From assembly GCA_963169595.1 (NCBI GenBank), contig CAUJFM010000053.1:1-18478 (forward strand): a stretch of DNA of 18,478 bases, given 5' to 3'. This DNA is from Bacteroidota bacterium. GTDB lineage: Bacteria > Bacteroidota > Bacteroidia > Flavobacteriales_F > PHOS-HE28. The stretch's first letter is position 1; every line of letters starts with the position of its first letter. The translations under genes were made by a program, and so were the position numbers. Shown here one piece after another: positions 7,068-13,955 of this stretch. The notes under the pieces were generated by a model that saw only the letters and a program-made list of their open reading frames with translations, did not search any database and was not told where the DNA came from.

Positions 7068-7099
7068 GACGGCTGGTCAGTGCACCGGTCGGCAGGGGC

Positions 7100-7107
7100 T
7101 ATTTTCG
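7100..7107 (+). promoter_or_regulatory. Candidate -7 box for the Gfo/Idh/MocA gene, within a repeated 14-base element
   Basis: TATTTTCG resembles TAnnTTTG with one change (TTCG for TTTG). It lies 25 bases before the ATG at 7133. The surrounding 14 bases, GGGCTATTTTCGCG at 7096-7109, recur exactly upstream of prfC at 12196-12209, at a similar distance from its start, which supports a promoter role. Confidence 0.42.
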
Positions 7108-7132
7108 CGGCCCGTTCACCAAGGCAACACGC

Positions 7133-8125
7133 ATGTCAACGCCACGAACCCGCATCGGTGTGCTTGGGGCAGGCCACCTCGGCCGCATCCATCTGCAACA
7201 GCTGCTGGAGGTCCCGGAATTCGAGGTGGTGGGCTTCCACGACCCCGATCCCGAGCGCTGTGCGCTGATCCAGCAGGAGTTCGGGGTCGCGCCCGTGGCC
7301 GGAGGTGCCGAGGCCTTGTTCGGTCTGGTGGATGCGGTGGATATCGTAACGCCCACCCTGTTCCACTACGAACTGGTCAGCCAGGCGCTGGACCGGGGCC
7401 TGCACGTGTTCGTGGAGAAGCCCCTGGCCAACACCATGGACGAGGCCCGGGCCTTGGTGGACCAGGCCGCCCGGTCCGGCAAGGTGGTGCAGGTGGGCCA
7501 TGTGGAACGCTTCAATCCGGCCTTCCAGGCGGCACGCCCCTACCTGGATGGACCGATGTTCATCGAGACCCACCGACTGGCCCAGTTCAACCCACGGGGC
7601 ACGGATGTGAGCGTGGTCCTGGACCTGATGATCCACGACATCGACATCGTGCTGAGCGTGGTGAACAGCCCTGTGCTGGAGGTGCATGCCAGCGGGGTGG
7701 CCGTGGTGAGCGACACGCCGGACATCGCCAACGCGCGCCTGGCCTTCGCCAACGGGTGCGTGGCCAACCTCACGGCCAGCCGCATCAGCCTGAAGAACAT
7801 GCGGAAAAGCCGGTTCTTCCAGCGTGACGCCTACATCGCGGTGGACATGCTGAAGAAGGAGACCGAGATCGTGCGGATGCGCACGGCGGAAGGCGAGCCG
7901 GATCCCTTTGCCGTGACCATCGACCTGGGTGCGGGCAAGGGCGTGCGCGAGATCAGCTTCGAGAAGCCCGAGGTACCCGCGATCAATGCCATCCGCGAGG
8001 AGCTCCGGGCCTTTGCCCGCAGCATCCGCGAAGGGGCCCCGGTGGTGGTGCCCATCACCGATGGGGCCGCCGCCATGGAGACCGCACACCGCGTATTGGC
8101 CGGGATGGCCCTGCAAAAGGCATAG
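7133..8125 (+). CDS. Gfo/Idh/MocA-family NAD(P)-dependent oxidoreductase, 330 aa
   Basis: This family oxidises or reduces sugar or cyclitol hydroxyls with NAD(P). The N-terminal Rossmann fold has GVLGAGHLG at residues 9-17 and continues to about 120, with the family signature EKPLA at 95-99. The C-terminal substrate domain contains GHVERFNPA (122-130) and LMIHDID (165-171), where His168 is a candidate catalytic residue. The GHVERFNPA and MIHDID segments recall the UDP-GlcNAc 3-dehydrogenase (GnnA-like) branch, which would fit lipid A or surface-sugar synthesis, but I cannot confirm the substrate. The ATG at 7133 places the Rossmann strand at the usual distance, and a promoter-like box lies 25 bases upstream. 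A lipoprotein and a sugar-phosphate transferase follow on the same strand, supporting an envelope role. Confidence 0.9.
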   Translation: MSTPRTRIGVLGAGHLGRIHLQQLLEVPEFEVVGFHDPDPERCALIQQEFGVAPVAGGAEALFGLVDAVDIVTPTLFHYELVSQALDRGLHVFVEKPLANTMDEARALVDQAARSGKVVQVGHVERFNPAFQAARPYLDGPMFIETHRLAQFNPRGTDVSVVLDLMIHDIDIVLSVVNSPVLEVHASGVAVVSDTPDIANARLAFANGCVANLTASRISLKNMRKSRFFQRDAYIAVDMLKKETEIVRMRTAEGEPDPFAVTIDLGAGKGVREISFEKPEVPAINAIREELRAFARSIREGAPVVVPITDGAAAMETAHRVLAGMALQKA

Positions 8126-8177
8126 GCCACATACGGATCGCATGCTGAACTCCGTTCTTCCATCCTATACCGGCCGC

Positions 8178-9050
8178 ATGACCGGAACGATACGGTATCT
8201 GGCATTCCTTGTTCTGCCCCTGGTGGCCTGCACCAAGGGCGACCGCGTGCCCGCCTACGTGGAGGTGGGGTCCTTCACGCTGAACACCACCACCGAACAA
8301 GGCGCCCCCACCCAGAAGATCACCGATGCCTGGGTCTCGGTGAACGAGCGCCTGATCGGCGTTTGGGAGCTTCCCGCCCGTATCCCCGTGCTGGCCGAAG
8401 GCGTGAACACGATCAGCGTGGTGCCCGCCATCAAGCGGAACGGCATGTACGATGACCGGCTGCGCTATCCCTTCTTCCAGAGCTTCCAGTCCCAGGTGCA
8501 GCTCACGCGGGAAGGCACCACCACGGTCTCCCCCACCACCAGCTATGTGAGCAACGCCTCCTTCTGGATCGAGGCGTTCGAGGACCCCGACTTCGCGCGG
8601 TTGAACACCCTGCCCACCAGCGACACCACGTTGGAGCGCTTCACTCCCCTCTCGGACCCCGAGCTGCTGTACATCGACGGTTCACCCTGCGGCGGGTTCC
8701 GCCTGGATGCCGGCCGGCCCTACTTCGGCCTGGCCACGGACGAGAACTTCCCCCCTGCCGTGGGGCAGGTGTTCCTGGAACTGGACTACCGCAACGATGT
8801 GCCCCTCACGGTGGGCGTGCTCTACACGTCGAACAACATCAGCACCTACGATCCGCTCGTCATTGTAACACCCACCGTGCAGAGCGGCGGGTACATGCCT
8901 TGGAACAAGATCTACATCGATCTCACGGGCTTCTTCAATTCCACCGGGCTCACCGATCGTGACATCTACATTGAAGCGCGGCTGGCCACAGGGCAGACCA
9001 GCGGCTCGGCGTACATCGACAACTTCAAGCTGGTCCGTTTCGGCTCATGA
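8178..9050 (+). CDS. Lipoprotein of unknown function, 290 aa
   Basis: With the ATG at 8178 the protein begins with a compact lipoprotein signal peptide ending in LVAC, Cys18. An in-frame ATG at 8142 would add 12 uncharacteristic residues and is less likely. The mature protein is rich in Thr, aromatic and beta-prone residues (for example VEVGSFTLNTTTEQ near the start). Its C-terminal part resembles a jelly-roll or carbohydrate-binding-like ending (VFLELDYRN, VGVLYTSNN, SAYIDNFKLVRF); this fold suggestion is inference. I recognise no named family. It starts 52 bases after the oxidoreductase stop, and its TGA overlaps the ATG of the sugar transferase (ATGA at 9047-9050). Translation of those two is therefore probably coupled, hinting at a joint role in making or holding surface polysaccharide. 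Confidence 0.85.
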   Translation: MTGTIRYLAFLVLPLVACTKGDRVPAYVEVGSFTLNTTTEQGAPTQKITDAWVSVNERLIGVWELPARIPVLAEGVNTISVVPAIKRNGMYDDRLRYPFFQSFQSQVQLTREGTTTVSPTTSYVSNASFWIEAFEDPDFARLNTLPTSDTTLERFTPLSDPELLYIDGSPCGGFRLDAGRPYFGLATDENFPPAVGQVFLELDYRNDVPLTVGVLYTSNNISTYDPLVIVTPTVQSGGYMPWNKIYIDLTGFFNSTGLTDRDIYIEARLATGQTSGSAYIDNFKLVRFGS

Positions 9051-10465
9051 TGAACAGGCGTGCACAGGTGGCCCGGTACGTGGCTGCGGACCTGCTGGGT
9101 TCCGCCGCCGCCTGGACCCTGTTCTACCTGTACCGCAAGGCCTACCTGGAGCCGATCAAGTACGGCGCTCCGGTGCCCATCGAGCTCGATACGAACTACC
9201 TCAAGGGGCTGGTGATCATCCCCCTGTTCTGGTTCGGCCTGTACACCATCATCGGGGGTTACCGCGACATCTTCCGGCGCTTCCGCACCAAGGAACTGGG
9301 GCAGACGCTGCTCATCTCCCTGATCGGCGTGGTGCTCATCTTCTTCGTGCTGCTGCTGGATGATGAGGTGGCCAGCTACCGCTACTACTACCGCTCCTTC
9401 CTGGCGCTTTTCGGGCTCCATTTCACGCTCACCTTCATCCCCCGCTTCCTCCTCACCAGCGCCACGGTGCGGCGGGTGCATGATCGCCGGATCGGGTTCA
9501 ATACGGTGCTTGTGGGCGGCAACGAGCGGGCCCTGGCCATCTATCAGGAGATCGAGGCCATGCGCAAATCGCCGGGGAACCGGTTCATCGGCTTCCTGCA
9601 GGTGAACGGCGGCGACCAATTGCTCACCAGCGTGGGACTGCCCCGCCTGGGCAAATGGCACGAACTGCGCCGCGTGATCCACGAGCAGGATGTGGAGGAG
9701 GTGATCATCGCCGTGGACTCCGGGGAGCACGAGCACATCAGCCGGATCATGAACGAGCTGGAGGGCACCGGGGTGCGCATCAAGGTGATCCCCGACATGT
9801 ATGACATCCTCTCCGGATCGGTGAAGATGACCAGCATCTTCGGCACCCCCCTGATCGAGGTGAACCCCGAGATCATGCCGGCCTGGCAGTTCTCACTGAA
9901 GCGCATCGTGGACGTCGCGGTGAGCTTCGTGGCCCTGGTGTTCCTGCTGCCCGTGTTCGCCGTGTTCGCCGCGCTGGTGAAGTGGTCCTCCCCAGGGCCG
10001 GTCTTCTTCCGCCAGGAGCGCATCGGGAAGCATGGCCGGGCATTCACCATCGTGAAGTTCCGGAGCATGTACTGCGATGCCGAACGCAACGGCCCCCAGC
10101 TGAGCAGCACCAGCGATCCCCGGATCACCCCCTTCGGCCGGTGGATGCGCAAGACCCGGATGGATGAACTGCCCCAGTTCTGGAACGTGCTGGTGGGCGA
10201 TATGAGCCTGGTGGGCCCCCGCCCGGAGCGCCAGCACTTCATCGACGAGATCATGAAGGTGGCCCCCCACTACCGCCACCTGCACAAGGTGCGCCCCGGG
10301 ATCACCAGCTGGGGCCAGGTGAAGTTCGGCTACGCGGAGAACGTGGAGCAGATGGTGCGCCGCCTGAAGTACGACATCCTCTACATCGAGAACATGAGCA
10401 TGGCCGTGGACCTGAAGATCCTGGCCTACACGGTGCTCATCATCCTCAAGGGCGACGGGAAATGA
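9047..10465 (+). CDS. Polyprenyl-phosphate sugar-1-phosphate transferase (WcaJ/exopolysaccharide type), 472 aa
   Basis: Such enzymes start a surface glycan by moving a sugar-1-phosphate from its UDP form onto undecaprenyl phosphate in the inner membrane. The N-terminal part has about four hydrophobic segments (roughly 12-29, 53-71, 87-104, 115-136). A soluble CoA-binding-like Rossmann domain follows (TVLVGGNERA near 153, to about 275). The catalytic bacterial sugar-transferase domain covers 283-472: a membrane-entering helix after KRIVDV, then GPVFFRQERIGKHG, KFRSM, the Asp373-Glu374 pair in RMDELPQFWN, and GDMSLVGPRPE. The family's usual length is kept. Two adjacent ATGs (9047 and 9050) are both possible starts. 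It overlaps the lipoprotein stop by 4 bases. No other glycosyltransferase, Wzx or Wzy is in the window, so it sits apart from a large polysaccharide cluster. A strong hairpin follows directly. Confidence 0.94.
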   Translation: MMNRRAQVARYVAADLLGSAAAWTLFYLYRKAYLEPIKYGAPVPIELDTNYLKGLVIIPLFWFGLYTIIGGYRDIFRRFRTKELGQTLLISLIGVVLIFFVLLLDDEVASYRYYYRSFLALFGLHFTLTFIPRFLLTSATVRRVHDRRIGFNTVLVGGNERALAIYQEIEAMRKSPGNRFIGFLQVNGGDQLLTSVGLPRLGKWHELRRVIHEQDVEEVIIAVDSGEHEHISRIMNELEGTGVRIKVIPDMYDILSGSVKMTSIFGTPLIEVNPEIMPAWQFSLKRIVDVAVSFVALVFLLPVFAVFAALVKWSSPGPVFFRQERIGKHGRAFTIVKFRSMYCDAERNGPQLSSTSDPRITPFGRWMRKTRMDELPQFWNVLVGDMSLVGPRPERQHFIDEIMKVAPHYRHLHKVRPGITSWGQVKFGYAENVEQMVRRLKYDILYIENMSMAVDLKILAYTVLIILKGDGK

Positions 10466-10493
10466 ACAGGGGCGGCCCATGGACCGCCCCTGT
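10466..10493. terminator. Strong hairpin between convergent genes, likely bidirectional terminator
   Basis: A perfect 10-base-pair inverted repeat, ACAGGGGCGG / CCGCCCCTGT, encloses the 8-base loop CCCATGGA. It starts one base after the sugar transferase TGA and lies 22 bases beyond the stop of the convergent dehydrogenase gene. No long T-tract follows on either strand, so it is not a textbook intrinsic terminator, but its position and stability favour transcript ending or 3'-end protection for both genes. Confidence 0.7.
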
Positions 10494-10515
10494 CAAGTCG
10501 TTCAATAAGTTCCGC

Positions 10516-12132
10516 TCAGTGGGCCACGCTCACGCTACCGCGCAGCAGTCCTGAAGCCTTGGTGCGCACCAGGTACGCATAGCTACCCGTGGGCAGGTCC
10601 TGCACGGGGATGGTGACCAGGCCCGTGGTGGAACCCACCGGCACCGAACGCACCACACGTCCGGTGACATCGCGCAGCTCGAGCACTTGGGCATCGCCGG
10701 GCAGGCCCTCGAAACGCAGCTGCTGATCGGCAGGCACCGGGTACACGCGCACGCCGTTCGTCTGGAGGCCGTTCACGCCGGTGATGATCACCTCCACGCT
10801 GTTCGACTGCAGCTGGCAGTTGGTGCCCTGGTCGGCCACCACGTAATACGTACCTGACTCTGTAGCCTCGTAGGTCTGCGCATCCGCGCCCGGGATGAGT
10901 TCCCCATTAAAGTACCAGACATAGCCGTTCGCGGGGGTGCTGGTGAGCAGGCTTCCTTCCGCAGAAACCTCCGGCAAGGGCATGGGGCAGGCATCCTTGA
11001 TGCGGTAGAGGATGCCCGAACTGTTGTTGCCCACGTACAACTCGCCGTCCGCATCCTCTGCGATCACCGAGAAGCCGAACTGGCCACTGGCCAGGACCTG
11101 GGCACGCACCCAGGCCCCCTGATCGTTCTGCCGTAGCGTGTAGAACTGGCCACCGCAGTAATCCGTGTAGATGTGTAGCCCTTCCATGCGGGGGTAGGTC
11201 GTTCCCCGGTAGGTGCGCCCACCGATGATGGAACACCAGCCCTGCTGACTCTGCTGATGCACCGTGATGGGGGCCACATAACTGGACTGGGGTGCGCAGC
11301 CCGAAGCTTCGTAAACCGTGTTGGCCTCGTAGCAGCGCCAGCCGAAGTTGGGGCCACTGTTGTCACCGGCGGCCACGAAGTCCATCTCCTCGAAGGCGTT
11401 CTGGCCCACATCGCCGATGAAGAGGTCACCGGTGAGGCGGTCGAAACCGAAGCGATAGGGGTTGCGAAGACCGCTGGCCCAGATCTCGGGCAGGGTGTCG
11501 TTCCCGAGGCCGGCCCAGGGATTGTCCGCCGGCACCTCCCAACCGGTCTCGCCACCCACATCGATGCGGATGATGTCGCCCAAGGGATCGGTGAGGTCCT
11601 GGGCATTGTTCTGGGGATCACCAGCGCTGCCTCCATCACCAAAACCCACGTAAAGCAGGCCATCCAGCCCGAAGTCGAGGTCACCGCCGTTGTGGTTCGA
11701 GTAGGGCTGTGGATAGGTGTACAGGATCTCCTCGCTGGTGGGGTCGGCCACGTTGGGGTCGCTGCTGCTCACCGTGAAGCGGGAGACCCGGCTGGTGCCG
11801 TTGCCGGTCCCCGCCGTGTAATACACGTAGAAACGCCCGTTCACGGCGTAGGCCGGATCGAAGGCCAGCCCGAGCAGGCCCTGCTCATTCCCATTGTCGT
11901 TCACCGCACTGGTGATGTTCAGGAAAGGCGTGGGGAGCACGGTGCCATCGGGCTCGATGATGCGGATGGTACCCGCCTGAAGGGTCACGAACAGGCGCTC
12001 ATCATCCGCATGGGCGATGTCGGTGATCCGGGTCAGTCCGGTGGCCACCTGTTCCAGTGTAAGACTGAGCGGGCTTTGGGCGCTCAGCACGGAGGCGGCC
12101 AGGGCCGCGAGCAGGGTATAGATCGTTCGCAT
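10516..12132 (-). CDS. Secreted glucose/sorbosone dehydrogenase-like (PQQ type) protein with T9SS sorting tail, 538 aa
   Basis: A signal peptide (residues 1-19, IYTLLAALAASVLSAQ) precedes a six-bladed beta-propeller of the GSDH family (about 22-385). Soluble members oxidise aldose sugars with PQQ and calcium. Family marks include EQGLLGLAF (83-91), HNGGDLDFG (147-155, where the first His is the likely catalytic base), GFGDGG (163-168), ASGLRNPYRFGFD (219-231) and NFGWRCYE. An Ig-like domain (about 390-450) follows. The C-terminus (460-538) is a type A T9SS sorting domain: VYPVPADQQLRF, then LRDVTGRVV, then LPTGSYAYLV. The protein should thus leave by type IX secretion. The ATG at 12132 is preferred over a TTG at 12153 because that TTG lies inside a TAGGTTTG promoter box. 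Many family members have unknown substrates, and no pqq genes are in the window. Confidence 0.92.
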   Translation of the reverse strand: MRTIYTLLAALAASVLSAQSPLSLTLEQVATGLTRITDIAHADDERLFVTLQAGTIRIIEPDGTVLPTPFLNITSAVNDNGNEQGLLGLAFDPAYAVNGRFYVYYTAGTGNGTSRVSRFTVSSSDPNVADPTSEEILYTYPQPYSNHNGGDLDFGLDGLLYVGFGDGGSAGDPQNNAQDLTDPLGDIIRIDVGGETGWEVPADNPWAGLGNDTLPEIWASGLRNPYRFGFDRLTGDLFIGDVGQNAFEEMDFVAAGDNSGPNFGWRCYEANTVYEASGCAPQSSYVAPITVHQQSQQGWCSIIGGRTYRGTTYPRMEGLHIYTDYCGGQFYTLRQNDQGAWVRAQVLASGQFGFSVIAEDADGELYVGNNSSGILYRIKDACPMPLPEVSAEGSLLTSTPANGYVWYFNGELIPGADAQTYEATESGTYYVVADQGTNCQLQSNSVEVIITGVNGLQTNGVRVYPVPADQQLRFEGLPGDAQVLELRDVTGRVVRSVPVGSTTGLVTIPVQDLPTGSYAYLVRTKASGLLRGSVSVAH

Positions 12133-12150
12133 GGTCGATACAGGTTGTAA

Positions 12151-12158
12151 CAAACCTA
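12151..12158 (-). promoter_or_regulatory. Bacteroidota -7 promoter box for the sugar dehydrogenase-like gene
   Basis: The minus strand reads TAGGTTTG, an exact TAnnTTTG match, 18 bases before the ATG at 12132. It decides against the upstream in-frame TTG start, which falls inside the box. No clear -33 element is visible. Confidence 0.58.
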
Positions 12159-12199
12159 AGAACCAGCGGCGCTGGTCACCAGTTCGTTCGACGAAGGGC

Positions 12200-12207
12200 T
12201 ATTTTCG
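12200..12207 (+). promoter_or_regulatory. Candidate -7 box for prfC, within the repeated 14-base element
   Basis: TATTTTCG differs from TAnnTTTG at one position and lies 28 bases before the prfC ATG at 12236. It sits in GGGCTATTTTCGCG (12196-12209), which matches exactly the element upstream of the oxidoreductase gene at 7096-7109. Confidence 0.42.
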
Positions 12208-12235
12208 CGACCCCGCAACCGGGACCTGCCAGACC

Positions 12236-13837
12236 ATGGGGCTTCACGAGGAGATCGCCAAACGGCGCACGTTCGCCATCATCAGTCACCCCGACGCGGG
12301 CAAGACCACGCTCACCGAGAAGTTCCTGCTCTACGGCGGGGCCATCCAGACGGCCGGTGCGGTGAAGAGCAACAAGATCCGCCGGGGCGCGACCAGCGAC
12401 TTCATGGAGATCGAACGCCAGCGCGGCATCTCCGTGACCACCTCGGTGATGACCTTCGAGTACGGCGGCAAGCTCATCAACCTGCTGGACACCCCCGGCC
12501 ACCGCGACTTCGCCGAGGACACCTACCGCACCCTTACCGCGGTGGACAGCGTGGTGCTGGTGATCGACTGCGTGAAGGGCGTGGAGGCCCAGACCGAGCG
12601 CCTCATGGAGGTGTGCCGCATGCGCAACACTCCCGTGATCGTCTTCATCAACAAGCTCGACCTGGAGGGACGTGATGCCTTCGACCTGTTGGACGAGTTG
12701 GAGGAGAAGCTCTCCATCAAGGTGCGGCCCATGAGCTGGCCCATCGGCATCGGCGCCACCTTCAAAGGCGTATACGATCTGTACAGCAAGGGCCTGCGCC
12801 TGTTCGACCCCGGCAAGACCAAGGTGGAGCAGAGCAGCGTGCGCATCGAGAACCTCGCCGACCCACAGCTGGATGAGCAGATCGGCACCGATGCAGCCAA
12901 ACAGCTCCGCGAGGACGTGGACCTCATCGAGGGGGTGTACGACCCACTGAGCGTGGACGACTATCGCGCCGCCCGCATCGCCCCGGTGTTCTTCGGCAGT
13001 GCGTTCAACAACTTCGGGGTGAAGGAGGTGCTCGACGCCTTCACCGGCATCGCCCCCCCTCCCGGCCCGCGTCCCACCGACCAGGGAGAGGTGGCCCCGG
13101 AAGACCCGAAGTTCAGCGGGTTCATCTTCAAGATCCACGCGAACCTCGACCCCAACCACCGCGACCGCATCGCCTTCCTGCGCGTGTGCTCCGGCCGCTT
13201 CCAGCGGAACACGTATTACCACCATGTGCGGCTGGAGAAGCAAGTGCGCTTCGCCACCCCCACCAACTTCCTGGCGGCCCAGAAGACCATCGTGGACGAA
13301 GCCTGGCCGGGTGATGTGATCGGCCTGTTCGACACCGGCAACTTCAAGATCGGCGACACCCTCACCGATGGGGGGAAGTTCAACTTCCGAGGCATACCGG
13401 CCTTCTCCCCCGAGCTCTTCCGCGAGCTGGTGAACATGGACCCCATGAAGACCAAGCAGCTGGACAAGGGCATCCGCCAGCTCACCGATGAGGGTGTGGC
13501 CCAGCTCTTCACCCAACAGCCCGGCAACAAAAAGATCGTGGGCTGCGTGGGCGAACTACAGTTCGAGGTGATCGCCTACCGGCTGGAGCACGAATACGGC
13601 GCCAAGTGCGCGTTCCAGACCATCCCAGCGCACAAAGCCTGCTGGATGACCACCACCGACGAGGCCGCACTGGACCAGTTCGTGCGCGTAAAGGCCCAGC
13701 AGATCGTGCAGGACAAGGACGGGAACCCCGTGTTCATGGCACCCAGCGCCTACATGCTGGACCTGGAGCGGCGGAACAATCCGGCCATCACCTTCCACAC
13801 CACCAGCGAGTTCAAGACCGCCACCGGGACGGAGTAG
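12236..13837 (+). CDS. prfC: Peptide chain release factor 3 (RF3)
   Basis: RF3 is the translational GTPase that removes RF1 or RF2 from the ribosome after peptide release. The GTPase domain shows P-loop SHPDAGKT at 17-24, the switch I region with GATSDFMEIERQRGIS (51-66), DTPGHRDF (85-92) and NKLD (139-142). ATSDFMEIEKQRGIS-like wording and the total of 533 residues (E. coli has about 529) separate RF3 from EF-G, which is longer. Domains II and III follow, with HRDRIAFLRVCSG and the C-terminal GCVGELQFEVIAYRL. The ATG at 12236 (MGLHEEIAKRRTFAIISHP) matches the family start; a promoter-like box lies 28 bases upstream. It is divergent from the dehydrogenase gene. A separate promoter box precedes the next gene, so prfC may be monocistronic. 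Confidence 0.97.
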   Translation: MGLHEEIAKRRTFAIISHPDAGKTTLTEKFLLYGGAIQTAGAVKSNKIRRGATSDFMEIERQRGISVTTSVMTFEYGGKLINLLDTPGHRDFAEDTYRTLTAVDSVVLVIDCVKGVEAQTERLMEVCRMRNTPVIVFINKLDLEGRDAFDLLDELEEKLSIKVRPMSWPIGIGATFKGVYDLYSKGLRLFDPGKTKVEQSSVRIENLADPQLDEQIGTDAAKQLREDVDLIEGVYDPLSVDDYRAARIAPVFFGSAFNNFGVKEVLDAFTGIAPPPGPRPTDQGEVAPEDPKFSGFIFKIHANLDPNHRDRIAFLRVCSGRFQRNTYYHHVRLEKQVRFATPTNFLAAQKTIVDEAWPGDVIGLFDTGNFKIGDTLTDGGKFNFRGIPAFSPELFRELVNMDPMKTKQLDKGIRQLTDEGVAQLFTQQPGNKKIVGCVGELQFEVIAYRLEHEYGAKCAFQTIPAHKACWMTTTDEAALDQFVRVKAQQIVQDKDGNPVFMAPSAYMLDLERRNNPAITFHTTSEFKTATGTE

Positions 13838-13865
13838 GACCGTTCACAAGCCTTAACAGGCACCC

Positions 13866-13887
13866 GGCAAACCCGATGGGGGTTGCC
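13866..13887 (+). terminator. Imperfect hairpin downstream of prfC, possible terminator
   Basis: GGCAA-A-CCC, loop GATG, then GGG-G-TTGCC forms a stem of 5 plus 3 pairs with one mismatch, 28 bases after the prfC stop. No T-tract follows, so function is uncertain. The rest of the 118-base prfC-tlpA-like gap holds the promoter box of the next gene. Confidence 0.35.
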
Positions 13888-13942
13888 CTCGTCCAACTGA
13901 TCGGAACAGGTTTTGCCTGCGACCAGCAGCCATGACCACCTC

Positions 13943-13950
13943 TACTTTTG
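13943..13950 (+). promoter_or_regulatory. Bacteroidota -7 promoter box for the TlpA-like gene
   Basis: TACTTTTG matches TAnnTTTG exactly and ends only 5 bases before the ATG at 13956. It predicts a leaderless or nearly leaderless transcript. It also argues against the in-frame ATG at 13932, which would lie upstream of the expected transcription start. Confidence 0.6.
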
Positions 13951-13955
13951 TGCCC

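Noticed and set aside
7136..8143. Open frame (335 codons) antisense to the Gfo/Idh/MocA gene
   Set aside because: The plus-strand protein has all family motifs; the antisense frame is His/Gln/Gly-rich with none.
568..12132. Identical 12-base gene start ATGCGAACGATC in the S8 peptidase and the dehydrogenase-like gene
   Set aside because: Both encode the common signal-peptide opening MRTI; a short shared start is plausible by chance and codon bias.
12176..13516. Long open frame (446 codons) antisense to prfC
   Set aside because: It lies entirely opposite a clear prfC gene, has low-complexity His/Val/Gly-rich composition and no recognisable motif. Long antisense frames are expected in GC-rich DNA.
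13911..13915. TTTTG as a -33 element for the TlpA-like promoter
   Set aside because: It lies 27 bases from the -7 box, longer than the roughly 19-22 bases expected for Bacteroidota promoters.
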